DNA of 64,000 bases from Shouchella patagoniensis (GTDB taxonomy: Bacteria > Bacillota > Bacilli > Bacillales > Bacillaceae_D), in NCBI RefSeq assembly GCF_002019705.1, contig NZ_KV917377.1:3969938-4033937 (forward strand), written 5' to 3'. The notes below the pieces were generated by a model that saw only the letters and a program-made list of their open reading frames with translations, had not been told where the DNA came from and did not search any database. Both the position numbers and the translations under genes were made by a program. Every line of letters starts with the position of its first letter. Within the stretch, counting starts at the first letter, position 1. Of this stretch, positions 19,908-30,069 are shown piece by piece.

Positions 19908-21443
19908 ATGGAATATGTCATTGAAATGGACGGAATTCGTAAAGAGTTTCCTGGTATAGTCGCAAATGACAACATTAACTTGCGTGTAAAAAAAGGTGAA
20001 ATCCACGCATTACTTGGTGAAAATGGCGCTGGGAAATCAACTTTAATGAACGTTTTATTTGGATTGTATCAGCCAGAGAAAGGTGAAATTCGAGTTCGTG
20101 GTGAGCGAGTAGAGGTCACAAATCCGAATATAGCAAATAATCTAGGAATTGGTATGGTTCATCAACATTTTATGTTAATCGATACATTCACGGTTACCGA
20201 GAATATCATTCTGGGCTCTGAACCAACAAAGGGCGGTCGAATGAATAAACGGATAGCAGAAAAAGAAATTGCGGCTCTTTCAGCGCAATATGGCCTGGCT
20301 GTTAATCCAAAAGCATTAATAAAAGATATTTCAGTTGGGATGCAGCAGCGTGTAGAAATTTTAAAAACATTGTACCGTGGTGCAGATATCCTCATTTTTG
20401 ATGAACCAACAGCTGTGTTAACCCCCCAAGAAATCCAAGAGTTAATGGGCATTATGAAAAAACTTACAGCAGAGGGTAAGTCAATCATCCTTATTACGCA
20501 CAAATTAAAAGAGATTAAGCAAATCTGTGATCACTGTACAGTTATTCGTCGAGGAAAAGGAATTGGTACTGTTGAAGTGGCCTCTGCAACAACAAATGAG
20601 CTTGCAGCAATGATGGTTGGACGCGAAGTGAACTTCAGCGTTGATAAGTCAAAGGCAGAACCGAAACATGAAGTATTAAAAGTAAACAATCTTGTTGTCA
20701 CAGATAATCGCGGAGTAGAGATGGTTAAACAGTTAAACGTCTCTGTTCGTTCAGGTGAAATTTTAGGGCTAGCTGGTGTGGAAGGCAATGGTCAATCGGA
20801 ATTGATTGAAGCGATCACAGGGCTTCGTCCCGTTCAAGACGGGAATGTGTTGTTAAATGGAATTGAACTACCTAAAAAAAGCCCAAGAAAAGTAACAGAA
20901 GCGGGGATTGGTCATATTCCTGAGGATCGCCATAAGCTTGGACTCGTGCTTGATTTTTCAATTCAAGAAAACATGGTGTTACAAACGTATTATAAAAAAC
21001 CGTACGCTAAAGGTGGCATTATTAATGAGAATGCCATTCAAGAGAAAGCGCAGGAATTAGTAACAGATTATGACGTGCGGACACCGTCCATTCAGACACT
21101 TGCTCGGTCTTTGTCTGGTGGAAACCAACAAAAAGCCGTTATTGCAAGAGAAGTTGATCGCTCTCCTGATTTGCTTATCGCCGCTCAACCTACACGTGGT
21201 CTTGATGTTGGCGCCATTGAGACAATTCATAGCCGCCTTGTTAAAGAAAGAGATAAAGGTCGTGCAGTTTTATTAATGTCGTTTGAACTTGATGAGATTT
21301 TAAATGTCAGTGACCGTATCGCTGTTATTTATGATGGGAAGATTGTCGATATTGTTCAAGCGGATGAAACGGATGAAAAAGAGCTTGGGCTATTAATGGC
21401 TGGGGGAGAACGTGCAAAAGGAGTGGAACAAAGTGAACATTAA
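19908..21443 (+). CDS. Nucleoside ABC transporter ATPase, two ABC domains (YufO-like)
   Basis: A 511-residue double ATPase like RbsA/YufO. Domain 1: Walker A GENGAGKST (residues 38-46), signature ISVGMQQR, Walker B LIFDEPTAVL. Domain 2: degenerate Walker A GVEGNGQSE, signature LSGGNQQK, and AAQPTRGLD in place of a full Walker B. Such asymmetry is normal in the family: one site hydrolyses ATP. ATG 19908 is chosen since AAAGGAG is 9 bases upstream, better than a TTG at 19899. Overlaps the next gene by 11 bases. Confidence 0.94.
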   Translation: MEYVIEMDGIRKEFPGIVANDNINLRVKKGEIHALLGENGAGKSTLMNVLFGLYQPEKGEIRVRGERVEVTNPNIANNLGIGMVHQHFMLIDTFTVTENIILGSEPTKGGRMNKRIAEKEIAALSAQYGLAVNPKALIKDISVGMQQRVEILKTLYRGADILIFDEPTAVLTPQEIQELMGIMKKLTAEGKSIILITHKLKEIKQICDHCTVIRRGKGIGTVEVASATTNELAAMMVGREVNFSVDKSKAEPKHEVLKVNNLVVTDNRGVEMVKQLNVSVRSGEILGLAGVEGNGQSELIEAITGLRPVQDGNVLLNGIELPKKSPRKVTEAGIGHIPEDRHKLGLVLDFSIQENMVLQTYYKKPYAKGGIINENAIQEKAQELVTDYDVRTPSIQTLARSLSGGNQQKAVIAREVDRSPDLLIAAQPTRGLDVGAIETIHSRLVKERDKGRAVLLMSFELDEILNVSDRIAVIYDGKIVDIVQADETDEKELGLLMAGGERAKGVEQSEH

Positions 21444-22494
21444 TCGTTTGTTCAAAGGGAAGGCGATGGGGTTGCTCATCCCAGTTCTGGCTACTTTTCT
21501 AGGGCTGTTCGTAGGCGCAATTCTAATGCTTGTGACGGGGTATAATCCAATTGACGCATACAGCGCTTTATTAGAAGGGATGTTTGGGGATAGTTATTAT
21601 ATTGGAGAATTGATTCGGACGATGACACCTCTCATTTTAGCGGGGTTATCCGTTGCGTTTGCGTATCGCTCTGGCTTATTTAATATAGGGGTAGAAGGTC
21701 AGTTAATGGTAGGCTGGCTGACAGCTGTGTACATCGGGGCTGCTTTTGAAGCGCCAATGATTATTCATTTGCCGTTATCAATTGCTGCGGCAGCTCTTGC
21801 AGGAGCTTTATGGGCATTTATCCCAGGCTTATTAAAAGCAAAGCTACATGTCCATGAAGTGATTGTTACCATTATGATGAACTACATTGCTTTATATATG
21901 GTTAATGCAATTATTCGAGCGTATTTAATTATACCGGGAGAGCGTACAGAAGGTATTTATCCGAGTGCATCGCTTGGCTCATCCTTCTTGCAGTCTCTTA
22001 CAGAGTATTCACGTGTTCATTACGGCATTGTTATTGCTATATTGGCTTGCTTATTTATGTGGTTTTTCCTTAACAAGACAACAAAAGGCTATGAGTTGAG
22101 AGCTGTTGGTTACAACAGAGACGCTTCAAATTATGCTGGAATGAATGTAAGCCGTAATATTATTCTTTCAATGGTTATAGCTGGTGCTTTTGCGGGACTA
22201 GCTGGAGCGGCAGAAGGCCTTGGCACATTCGGTTATATGAGTATCCAAACGGGCTTTTCTGGTGTTGGTTTTGAGGGCATCGCCGTTGCCTTGCTAGGAG
22301 CAAATACAGCACTTGGCGTGTTCTTAGCTGCGTTTTTATTTGGTGGCTTAAAATCAGGAGCCTTAACGATGAATCAGCAAACGAACGTACCAGAGGATCT
22401 CATTAGCATTGTGATTGCGTTAATTATTTTCTTTGTTGCATCAAGCTATATTATTCGCGCAATCTTGAATAAGCGCAAGAAAGGGGAGAAGTAA
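21433..22494 (+). CDS. Nucleoside ABC transporter permease (YufP-like)
   Basis: A 353-residue polytopic membrane protein of the BPD_transp_2 (RbsC-type) family. The stretch RSGLFNIGVEGQLMVG and the loop GYELRAVGYNRDASNYAGM are characteristic of YufP/NupP. Start GTG 21433 has AAAAGGAG 9 bases upstream inside the ATPase gene, implying translational coupling. Partner of the next permease. Confidence 0.93.
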   Translation: MNINRLFKGKAMGLLIPVLATFLGLFVGAILMLVTGYNPIDAYSALLEGMFGDSYYIGELIRTMTPLILAGLSVAFAYRSGLFNIGVEGQLMVGWLTAVYIGAAFEAPMIIHLPLSIAAAALAGALWAFIPGLLKAKLHVHEVIVTIMMNYIALYMVNAIIRAYLIIPGERTEGIYPSASLGSSFLQSLTEYSRVHYGIVIAILACLFMWFFLNKTTKGYELRAVGYNRDASNYAGMNVSRNIILSMVIAGAFAGLAGAAEGLGTFGYMSIQTGFSGVGFEGIAVALLGANTALGVFLAAFLFGGLKSGALTMNQQTNVPEDLISIVIALIIFFVASSYIIRAILNKRKKGEK

Positions 22495-22497
22495 CCC

Positions 22498-23454
22498 GTG
22501 GATATGCTTGCTCTCATTATTTCAACGATGATTTATTCGGCAGCGCCAATTATGCTAGTCGCTCTTGGTGGGTTGTTTAGTGAACGTTCTGGCGTCATTA
22601 ATATTGGGCTTGAAGGGTTGATGGTAATTGGTGCCTTTACTGTTATTGTAACAACGTTGACGCTTGAAGCGTCAGGTGTCGGAGCCGTTTCTGTATGGAT
22701 TGGGCTTGCTGCGGCAGCAATTCTTGGTGCGATCTTCTCGCTCTTTCATGCGGTTGCGTCCATTCATTTCAGGGCAGACCAAGTAGTAAGTGGGGTTGCT
22801 CTTAATTTCTTAGCTGTAGGAGTTGCAGTATATGCGATTAAATTGCTCTACGATGGAAGTGGACAAACAGCATATATTAGCAATCGATTTTACCGGTTTA
22901 ACTTGCCTTATTTAAGTGATATTCCAGTGATTGGTCCGCTGTTCTTCTCTAATGTGTATGCGACATCTTTTCTTGCATTTGCGCTTGCACTGCTTGTTTA
23001 TTATGTTATTTACTACACACCTTTTGGTTTGCGCCTTCGTTCTGTTGGGGAGCATCCTCAAGCGGCTGATACAATGGGGATTAAAGTGTTGCGGATGCGC
23101 TACATCGGCGTGATGCTTTCTGGTGTATTCGGTGGTCTGGGAGGAGCTGTTTTTGCTGCGACATTTAGCGGTAATTTCTCTGCAACAACGATTGCAGGTC
23201 AAGGCTTTATGGCACTTGCCGCACTAATTTTTGGAAAATGGCATCCCCTCGGTGTCATTGGTGCTGCGCTCTTTTTTGGTCTCGCGCAAGCATTAGGTGT
23301 AGTTGGACCATCCTTGCCGTTTTTATCAAATGTTCCACCTGTGTTTTTATTAATGGCGCCGTACGTATTAACGATCCTCGCTCTTGCTGGTTTTGTGGGG
23401 AGAGCTGATGGACCAAAAGCGCTTGGTGCTCCCTATATAAAAGGGGCAAGGTAA
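22498..23454 (+). CDS. Nucleoside ABC transporter permease (YufQ-like)
   Basis: A 318-residue second permease of the same family, with the matching motifs RSGVINIGLEGLMVIGA and GLRLRSVGEHPQAADTMG. GTG 22498 has GGGGAG 9 bases upstream, 3 bases after the preceding stop. Last gene of the operon, ended by a hairpin. Confidence 0.93.
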   Translation: MDMLALIISTMIYSAAPIMLVALGGLFSERSGVINIGLEGLMVIGAFTVIVTTLTLEASGVGAVSVWIGLAAAAILGAIFSLFHAVASIHFRADQVVSGVALNFLAVGVAVYAIKLLYDGSGQTAYISNRFYRFNLPYLSDIPVIGPLFFSNVYATSFLAFALALLVYYVIYYTPFGLRLRSVGEHPQAADTMGIKVLRMRYIGVMLSGVFGGLGGAVFAATFSGNFSATTIAGQGFMALAALIFGKWHPLGVIGAALFFGLAQALGVVGPSLPFLSNVPPVFLLMAPYVLTILALAGFVGRADGPKALGAPYIKGAR

Positions 23455-23460
23455 AATAGA

Positions 23461-23495
23461 AAAGGTGAGTTGTTCAATAGCAGCTCATCTTTTTC
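23461..23495 (+). terminator. Terminator of the nucleoside transporter operon
   Basis: GGTGAGTTGTT / AGCAGCTCATC pairs fully with three G-T pairs; T5 follows. Confidence 0.75.
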
Positions 23496-23563
23496 TTGTT
23501 TAATTATGTGGATTTGTTATGGTAGAACCAATACTTTTGGATGAGCAAAAGGAGGGGGAATCT

Positions 23564-24499
23564 CTGGACTTCTCGACTAAAAGAAGCGTTTTTGGAATGG
23601 TTATAAGTGTAGTTGTACTAACTTTTTCTACTGGGTGTGGTGATAACCTGAATCCATTTTTGAACGGTAGTGGCGGTACTCAACAAGAAGCATACGGTGA
23701 TTTGTCTTCACGAATTGGTGACGGACTAGATCATGAGCCTGTTGTTCAAGAAGAATTGATGTCGGATTTCCTGGAATTTTATCCAGAAGACGTTTGGCAA
23801 GAACTTGAGTATGAACAGCCAACGGGTAAATGGTTTTTTGCAGATGGTGGCGGAATTCTTGGATATGGTCTAACAGTGGGTGAACAGAAGGCAAGTAGTT
23901 CGTTTGAAGTCGTTTTTATCGGTCATAAGCAGGATGGTGAACCGATAGAACGAGATGTGCGCATTCAATTAACAGAACGAGATGGTTATAACCGTCACGA
24001 AGTGGTTAAAGAAGAAACGGTTTACGTTGAAAAAGTAGACAATAATGAAACGATTTATACAGGTGAGTTACCTAATAAAGAAAACGTGGCTTATTTATTA
24101 AGCGCAGAGATTTTAAGTGATGAAGGTGAAGTCGAAGATACTCGAATTTCGTATATATACGTCCCGATTCCAGAAATGAACGTCTCACTAGAAATGGATC
24201 AAAGGATCTATTCAACTTCTGATAACAGTGCAATTTTACAATTACACAATGAGGGCCCAATTCAATTATTAACGGGTAAATCGTATGCAATTGAGAAAAA
24301 GGAAGATGGAGAGTGGCAACCGCTCCCGTTAGAGATAGCATTTAATGACATTGGAATTGAAATGCCTATCGGAAGTCAACATCGAGATGTTGTGGATATT
24401 AGTGAATTCCATGCTGGCGAATATCGGGTGTTAAAATCGTTTTATTCAAGTAATGGTGATGGCGAACAAATCCTTGCAGCTGAGTTTACGATCGAGTAG
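23564..24499 (+). CDS. Lipoprotein with C-terminal Big_14-like Ig domain, possible CTG start
   Basis: A secreted protein of about 311 residues, not recognised by name. After a basic start (STKRS) and a hydrophobic segment comes a plausible lipobox FSTGC (Cys25 from the CTG). The C-terminal hundred residues resemble the Bacillus bacterial Ig-like domain (Big_14) with the ending HAGEYRVLKSF. The start is unusual. The only strong ribosome site, AAAAGGAGGGGG (23547-23558), points to CTG 23564; the nearest in-frame ATG upstream (23519) has no ribosome site and would put 15 acidic residues before the signal peptide, and the next ATG (23597) leaves no basic region. Confidence 0.7.
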   Translation: MDFSTKRSVFGMVISVVVLTFSTGCGDNLNPFLNGSGGTQQEAYGDLSSRIGDGLDHEPVVQEELMSDFLEFYPEDVWQELEYEQPTGKWFFADGGGILGYGLTVGEQKASSSFEVVFIGHKQDGEPIERDVRIQLTERDGYNRHEVVKEETVYVEKVDNNETIYTGELPNKENVAYLLSAEILSDEGEVEDTRISYIYVPIPEMNVSLEMDQRIYSTSDNSAILQLHNEGPIQLLTGKSYAIEKKEDGEWQPLPLEIAFNDIGIEMPIGSQHRDVVDISEFHAGEYRVLKSFYSSNGDGEQILAAEFTIE

Positions 24500-24779
24500 A
24501 AAGAAAAGCTTGTTCTGTAATTAAATTTCTGATAAATTTAAAAACACTAATAAAAGTTTAGTCTGATGAATGGGTTTGACATGAAGCTACTTATTTATTT
24601 GTGGATGTCGTTCGCTTAGTTAAGATGTTGCCGCGAATTTTATCCAATGAAGTAGCTGTACCATTAAGGTTTGCTTTTAAAAAGTGGAATTGTTGTGAAT
24701 GCAAACGCAAACGCCCGCTCTCACATTCACTGACTTAGGTGGGCGTAGATTCCTATGGTGGTTGTAAGGAGGAGACTGA
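24500..24779. other. Intergenic stretch with a hairpin of unclear role
   Basis: No gene seen. ACGCCCGC (near 24709) pairs with GTGGGCGT (near 24737) without a T run. GGAGGAG precedes the acetyltransferase start. Confidence 0.35.
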
Positions 24780-25340
24780 ATGAATCCGATATTACTAGAT
24801 TTTCCAGATGAGTTTTACACAGAAAGGCTTTATATCCGAATGCCGATGCCTGGAGACGGTAAAGTTATGTATGAAGCAATCGAGGCGTCTAAAAAAGAGA
24901 TTAGCCAATGGTTGCCGTTTGCGAGACGACAACAGACAGTAGATGAAGTAGAAGCGAATATTCGTGACGCGCATGTGAAGTTTTTACGACGAGAAGATTT
25001 ACGCTTGCTTGTGTTTGAAAAAGAAACTGGAGAACTTGTTGCATCGAGTGGACTTCATCAAATTGATTGGACGGTACCAAAATTTGAAATTGGCTACTGG
25101 GTTGATACGCGACATAGTGGGAAAGGGTATGTTACTGAGGCGGTGGAGGGCATTGCTGATTTTGCTTTTACACAATTAAAAGCCAGGCGTGTTCAAATCC
25201 GGTGTGATCCAAAGAACAAGTCTAGCAGTGCAGTGGCCGAGCGGGTTGGTTTTACACTTGAAGGAATTTTAAAAAACGATGAACGTTCATTAGATGGCAA
25301 CTCATTGACCGATACTTGCGTGTACGCGATAACCATATAA
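24780..25340 (+). CDS. GNAT acetyltransferase, RimJ/RimL type
   Basis: A 186-residue N-acetyltransferase transferring acetyl from acetyl-CoA to an amine, perhaps a ribosomal protein terminus or a small molecule. Typical features: FYTERLYIRMP at the N-terminus, FEIGYWVDTRHSGKGYVTEA (the acetyl-CoA pyrophosphate loop) and RCDPKNKSSSAVAERVGF. AAGGAGGAG precedes ATG 24780. Acceptor unknown. Confidence 0.9.
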   Translation: MNPILLDFPDEFYTERLYIRMPMPGDGKVMYEAIEASKKEISQWLPFARRQQTVDEVEANIRDAHVKFLRREDLRLLVFEKETGELVASSGLHQIDWTVPKFEIGYWVDTRHSGKGYVTEAVEGIADFAFTQLKARRVQIRCDPKNKSSSAVAERVGFTLEGILKNDERSLDGNSLTDTCVYAITI

Positions 25341-25411
25341 TTAATTTACGTCTCGTCTGTACGAGGCTATTAATGATGTGTTTGTAAGGGATTTGACGAA
25401 GGAGGGAATGT

Positions 25412-25903
25412 ATGAAGACGTTTTTTCAATATAATTGGCAAGTGCGTAATGAATGGTATGACTGGTGTGAGGGTTTAAGTGAAGAAGAGTTGCTTGCTGA
25501 GCGAACGGGGGGAGTAGGTGGGATATTAAAAACTCTCTTTCATATTATCGATGTCGAGTGGAGTTGGATTCGATTAATGGAAGGAAAGCCAGACTTGATG
25601 GAGTCTTTTGAACGTTATAAACGTTTAAGGGAGATTCGAGAACTAGACGCAGTGTTACATCAAGATGTAAAGGTATTTGTGGAAGGTTGGAGTGATCGTA
25701 TGGAAACCAATCTTTATCACGATGAGCGACCGAGTGGAATTGTTGATACAGACACATGGGGTGAGATCATGCGGCATATTATTGCTCATGAAATTCACCA
25801 CATTGGTCAATTGTCAGTTTGGGCAAGGGAAATGGGAAGAGATCCAATAAGTGCGAATGTAATTGGAAGAGGTTTAGCACGAAATAAAACGCATCTTGAT
25901 TAA
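25412..25903 (+). CDS. DinB/YfiT-family putative metal-dependent protein
   Basis: A 163-residue four-helix-bundle protein of the DinB superfamily, which includes thiol transferases and metalloenzymes. The expected metal triad is visible: His44 (TLFHIID) and HxxxH at His126/His130 (HIIAHEIHHIG). GAAGGAGGG lies before ATG 25412. It overlaps the following kinase-like gene by 8 bases. Substrate unknown. Confidence 0.88.
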   Translation: MKTFFQYNWQVRNEWYDWCEGLSEEELLAERTGGVGGILKTLFHIIDVEWSWIRLMEGKPDLMESFERYKRLREIRELDAVLHQDVKVFVEGWSDRMETNLYHDERPSGIVDTDTWGEIMRHIIAHEIHHIGQLSVWAREMGRDPISANVIGRGLARNKTHLD

Positions 25904-26405
25904 GCGACTAAAATCAGCTGAAAAAATCCACATTATCGGTCCTGTCGGCAGTGGGAAAACAACGCTTGCTAGAAAATTAGCAAATCAGCTAGAGATCCCA
26001 ACCTATGAACTTGACAATATTGTTTGGGAGAGGAGAGTAGGGAGAAGCGATAGGCGTCGAGAAGTTGAGGAAAGGGATGCTCTTTTTTCTGATATAGTCA
26101 AAAGGAATAAATGGATTATTGAAGGGGTCCACCGCTGGGTAGGCGATGGACTGAGGGAAGCTGATTTCATCATCTTGCTTGATGTACCATATAAAGTACG
26201 TTTGGCACAAATTTTAAGTCGTTACAATAAGCAAAAACAAAGGCTAGAAGAGGCGAATTACGTCCCGTCTATGAAGATGCTTCAGGCTATGTTCAAATGG
26301 AATGATGATTATGAAATAAGAGAACGGGATCTTATTTTAGCAATGCTTGAACCGTTTAAAGAAAAAGTTTGCACGATCAACTGTCTAGAGGAAATTGGAG
26401 TCTAA
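25896..26405 (+). CDS. P-loop nucleotide kinase-like protein (FlaR/topology modulation type)
   Basis: A 169-residue adenylate-kinase-like NTPase of the group often annotated as topology modulation protein. Walker A GPVGSGKT (residues 15-22), ELDNIVWER, and the LID-like arginines RVGRSDRRR are seen. It begins at TTG 25896, inside the DinB stop region, with no clear ribosome site, so translation is probably coupled. Function not established. Confidence 0.82.
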   Translation: MIKRLKSAEKIHIIGPVGSGKTTLARKLANQLEIPTYELDNIVWERRVGRSDRRREVEERDALFSDIVKRNKWIIEGVHRWVGDGLREADFIILLDVPYKVRLAQILSRYNKQKQRLEEANYVPSMKMLQAMFKWNDDYEIRERDLILAMLEPFKEKVCTINCLEEIGV

Positions 26406-26411
26406 CCGGAA

Positions 26412-26439
26412 AACCACAACCTTGTAAAGGCTGTGGTTC
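26412..26439 (+). terminator. Hairpin after the P-loop gene
   Basis: AACCACAACC / GGCTGTGGTT, 10-bp stem with one mismatch but a poor T tract; may be a weak terminator. Confidence 0.5.
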
Positions 26440-26592
26440 TTAGTGTGTCATGGGGGTTTTACCGTCACTCTTGAAAAGTGATGTGTTTGGTGAAAGCGAG
26501 AAAAGCATCATCTATTTTTAAAAGAGGAGATAGTCAACTACCTTTAAAACAGAAGTCTAGTTTTATTTCTTTTATTGGCAACGCTTGCTTTG

Positions 26593-26621
26593 TTGCTTGC
26601 CCTTCATGAATTTGGTATCAT
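26593..26621 (+). promoter_or_regulatory. Candidate promoter of gatCAB
   Basis: TTGCTT (26593-26598), 17 bp, TATCAT (26616-26621), 41 bases before the gatC start. Confidence 0.55.
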
Positions 26622-26661
26622 TAGTCTTATTGTCAACAAGTCCGTTTTGGAGGTGCCAAGA

Positions 26662-26949
26662 ATGTCTAGAATTTCACAAGAACAAGTAAAGCATGTGGCT
26701 CATCTGGCTCGCTTAGCGATTACAGATGAAGAAGCAGAAAGATTTCGTGGGCAGCTGGAAGAAATTATAACAGCTGCTGAAAAACTGAACGAAGTGGATA
26801 CAGAAGGTGTTATACCAACAACGCATGTGAGAAATGAGCATAATGTCACTCGCGATGATAAACCTGAAAAAGGTCTTGATGTTAAAGACGTGTTAAAAAA
26901 TGCACCTGACCATGAAGATGGTCAAGTACGTGTACCATCCGTATTTTAA
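26662..26949 (+). CDS. gatC: Asp-tRNA(Asn)/Glu-tRNA(Gln) amidotransferase subunit C
   Basis: A 95-residue subunit that wraps between GatA and GatB and stabilises the GatCAB complex, which makes Gln-tRNA(Gln) from Glu-tRNA(Gln). The [13 protein letters not shown]-like start (here [15 protein letters not shown]) and the [14 protein letters not shown] end are diagnostic. ATG 26662 follows TTGGAGGTG; a longer frame from 26575 adds a hydrophobic extension with no ribosome site. Confidence 0.95.
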   Translation: MSRISQEQVKHVAHLARLAITDEEAERFRGQLEEIITAAEKLNEVDTEGVIPTTHVRNEHNVTRDDKPEKGLDVKDVLKNAPDHEDGQVRVPSVF

Positions 26950-26976
26950 GATTGAAGTGAAGATAGGGGGACCAGT

Positions 26977-28428
26977 ATGTCATTATTTGATCATTCATTA
27001 ACAGAGCTACATAACAAACTTGTAGCAAAAGAAATTAACGTATCTGATCTTGTTGATACGTCTTATAAGCGTATTTCTGAAGTGGATTCAAAAATAAAAG
27101 CGTTTTTAACCCTGGATGAAGAACGTGCTCGTAGCCTTGCAAAACAATTAGACGAGGTTGACGCTAGTGAGAAAGGCATTTTGTTTGGAATGCCAATTGG
27201 GATTAAAGACAACATTGTTACAAAAGGACTACGGACAACGTGTTCAAGTAAAATACTTGAAAATTTTGATCCAATCTATGATGCAACAGTGATGAATAAA
27301 CTTCGTGCGGCGGAAACAGTAACAATTGGTAAAATTAACATGGATGAGTTTGCGATGGGCTCTTCAAATGAGAATTCTGCTTTCCAAACCACAACAAACC
27401 CATGGAACACCGATTATGTTCCAGGCGGATCAAGTGGTGGTTCAGCAGCTGCCGTTGCGGCAGGAGAAGTGCCATTTACGCTTGGGTCTGATACGGGTGG
27501 ATCGATTCGTCAACCAGCTGCTTACTGTGGTGTTGTTGGATTAAAACCTACATATGGACGTGTATCGCGTTATGGACTAGTAGCTTTTGCTTCTTCACTT
27601 GACCAAATTGGACCGATTACGCGTAATGTAGCTGATAATGCGTTTTTATTTGAAGCGATTGCTGGACATTGTCCTTCAGATTCAACGTCAGCGCAATTAC
27701 CTGTTCCTCCTTATAGTGAAACGTTTACGGGTGATATAAAAGGACTACGCATTGCCGTACCATCTGAGTATTTAGGCGAAGGAGTTAGTGTAGAAGTACG
27801 TCAATCCGTGCTTGATGCGCTTGCTGTCTTAGAAAAAGAGGGAGCGGTATGGGATGAAGTGTCACTGCCACATTCGAAGTATGCACTCGCTGCTTATTAC
27901 GTGATCGCTTCGTCTGAAGCATCATCTAACTTATCACGCTTTGATGGTGTTCGTTATGGCTATCGCTCTGACAACGCAGATAACTTACTTGATTTGTATA
28001 AAAACACTCGTTCTGAAGGATTTGGTGACGAAGTTAAACGTCGGATTATGCTTGGAACATTCGCATTAAGCTCTGGTTACTATGATGCCTATTATAAAAA
28101 AGCGCAGCAAGTACGTACGTTAATTAAAAAAGATTTTGATGATGTGTTTGCAAACTATGACGTTGTTATTGGACCAACAACACCAACACCTGCCTTTAAA
28201 ATTGGTGACAATATGTCTGACCCAATGACGATGTATGCAAATGACATTTTAACAATCCCTGTCAATCTTGCGGGTGTTCCTGCATTGTCCTTACCATGTG
28301 GATTCCAAGACGGATTGCCGCTTGGCTTACAAATCATCGGTAAGAACTTTGACGAGGCAACGATTTACCGTGTTGCAGACGTATATGAAAAAGCAACGGC
28401 CTTCTCTAAAGAGAAGCCAGCATTGTAA
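26977..28428 (+). CDS. gatA: Glutamyl-tRNA(Gln) amidotransferase subunit A
   Basis: A 483-residue amidase-signature glutaminase that frees ammonia for transamidation. The Lys-cisSer-Ser machinery is seen: Lys in GIKDNIV, the [14 protein letters not shown] loop, and the nucleophile region [12 protein letters not shown]. Start ATG 26977 with AGGGGGAC upstream, 27 bases after gatC and 14 bases before gatB. Confidence 0.97.
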   Translation: MSLFDHSLTELHNKLVAKEINVSDLVDTSYKRISEVDSKIKAFLTLDEERARSLAKQLDEVDASEKGILFGMPIGIKDNIVTKGLRTTCSSKILENFDPIYDATVMNKLRAAETVTIGKINMDEFAMGSSNENSAFQTTTNPWNTDYVPGGSSGGSAAAVAAGEVPFTLGSDTGGSIRQPAAYCGVVGLKPTYGRVSRYGLVAFASSLDQIGPITRNVADNAFLFEAIAGHCPSDSTSAQLPVPPYSETFTGDIKGLRIAVPSEYLGEGVSVEVRQSVLDALAVLEKEGAVWDEVSLPHSKYALAAYYVIASSEASSNLSRFDGVRYGYRSDNADNLLDLYKNTRSEGFGDEVKRRIMLGTFALSSGYYDAYYKKAQQVRTLIKKDFDDVFANYDVVIGPTTPTPAFKIGDNMSDPMTMYANDILTIPVNLAGVPALSLPCGFQDGLPLGLQIIGKNFDEATIYRVADVYEKATAFSKEKPAL

Positions 28429-28442
28429 AGGGGGGACTTGAA

Positions 28443-29873
28443 ATGAACTTTGAAACAGTCATTGGACTCGAAGTGCACGTTGAACTAAAAACCGAATCAA
28501 AAATCTTTTCGCCAAGCCCAAACCACTTTGGTGCTGACCCGAATACGAATACAAGCGTCATTGATCTTGGTTACCCTGGTGTGTTACCAGTTGTAAACAA
28601 ACGTGCGATTGATTTTGCGATGAAAGCAGCGATGGCACTTAATTGTCAAGTAGCTACTGATACAAAATTTGACCGCAAAAACTATTTCTATCCAGATAAT
28701 CCCAAAGCTTATCAAATCTCTCAATTTGATAAGCCGATAGGTGAGCATGGTTGGATTGAGATTGAAGTAGGCGGTAAGAAGAAGAAGATAGGGATTACTC
28801 GTCTTCATATGGAAGAAGATGCTGGTAAGCTGACGCACTCTGGTGATGGTCATTCACTAGTGGACTACAATCGTCAAGGAACGCCACTCGTGGAGATTGT
28901 ATCTGAACCTGATATCCGTACACCAGAAGAAGCGTATGCGTACTTGGAGAAGCTTAAAGCGATTATTCAATACACAGGTGTATCTGACTGTAAGATGGAA
29001 GAAGGATCACTTCGTTGTGATGCGAATATCTCTTTGCGTCCAATTGGCCAAGAGAAGTTTGGTACAAAAACAGAGTTGAAAAACTTAAACTCATTTAACT
29101 TCGTTCGTAAAGGACTTGAATACGAAGAAAAGCGTCAAGAGCAAGTTCTTCTTTCAGGTGGCATCATTGAACAAGAAACGCGTCGCTATGATGAAGCAGG
29201 GAATAAAACCATTCTCATGCGTATCAAAGAAGGATCGGATGATTACCGTTACTTTCCGGAGCCAGACCTTGTTAATCTTTACATTGATGACGATTGGAAA
29301 GGACGGATCAAAAGTGAAATTCCGGAATTACCAGATGCACGAAAAGAGCGCTATGTAACGGATCTTCATCTACCTGCCTACGACGCGCACGTGCTGACAC
29401 TCACTAAAGAAATGTCCGATTTCTTCGAAGAGACAATTGAAAAAGGTGTTGACGCGAAGCTTGTTTCAAACTGGTTGATGGGTGAAGTACTCGCTTACTT
29501 AAATGCTGAGCAAAAGGAATTACAAGACTCTGCACTAACACCAGATGGACTAGCTGGGATGATTAAACTGATTTCAGGTGGTACGATTTCTTCTAAAATC
29601 GCGAAAAAAGTGTTAAAAGAATTAGTAGAAAAAGGCGGAAATCCAGAGCAGATTGTTAAGGATAAAGGGCTTGTTCAAATTTCCGATGAAGGTGAACTTC
29701 GTAAAATGGTTGTTGAGGTGCTTGATGCCAACGGACAATCCATTGAAGATTATCGGAATGGAAAAGACCGTGCGATTGGCTTCCTAGTCGGCCAAATTAT
29801 GAAAGCAACAAAAGGGAAAGCAAACCCGCCGATGGTCAACAAGCTTTTGCTTGAAGAGATCGAAAAACGTTAA
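28443..29873 (+). CDS. gatB: Asp/Glu-tRNA amidotransferase subunit B
   Basis: A 476-residue subunit that binds tRNA and phosphorylates and amidates the misacylated Glu or Asp. N-terminal [18 protein letters not shown], the [11 protein letters not shown] loop and [10 protein letters not shown] are family signatures; the C-terminal YqeY-type helical domain ends at residue 476. Together with gatC and gatA it forms the standard operon closed by a terminator. Confidence 0.97.
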   Translation: MNFETVIGLEVHVELKTESKIFSPSPNHFGADPNTNTSVIDLGYPGVLPVVNKRAIDFAMKAAMALNCQVATDTKFDRKNYFYPDNPKAYQISQFDKPIGEHGWIEIEVGGKKKKIGITRLHMEEDAGKLTHSGDGHSLVDYNRQGTPLVEIVSEPDIRTPEEAYAYLEKLKAIIQYTGVSDCKMEEGSLRCDANISLRPIGQEKFGTKTELKNLNSFNFVRKGLEYEEKRQEQVLLSGGIIEQETRRYDEAGNKTILMRIKEGSDDYRYFPEPDLVNLYIDDDWKGRIKSEIPELPDARKERYVTDLHLPAYDAHVLTLTKEMSDFFEETIEKGVDAKLVSNWLMGEVLAYLNAEQKELQDSALTPDGLAGMIKLISGGTISSKIAKKVLKELVEKGGNPEQIVKDKGLVQISDEGELRKMVVEVLDANGQSIEDYRNGKDRAIGFLVGQIMKATKGKANPPMVNKLLLEEIEKR

Positions 29874-29880
29874 GCGGCAA

Positions 29881-29917
29881 AAGCAAGAGAACGATGGTGT
29901 TCTCTTGCTTTTTATTG
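29881..29917 (+). terminator. Terminator of gatCAB
   Basis: AAGCAAGAGAAC / GTTCTCTTGCTT stem with T-rich tail. Confidence 0.9.
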
Positions 29918-30069
29918 CCAAGTGTTTATTGATTGTCAAATACGGGAAGAATAAGGAAGATGTTTCCTAGGTTTTACATAGTTTGATGATCATTTATGCA
30001 CCATTTTGGTACCAGGTTTAGTACAATAGAAATGGTGTAGAAGGTAATAAGGGAAAAGTAGGGATTGCG

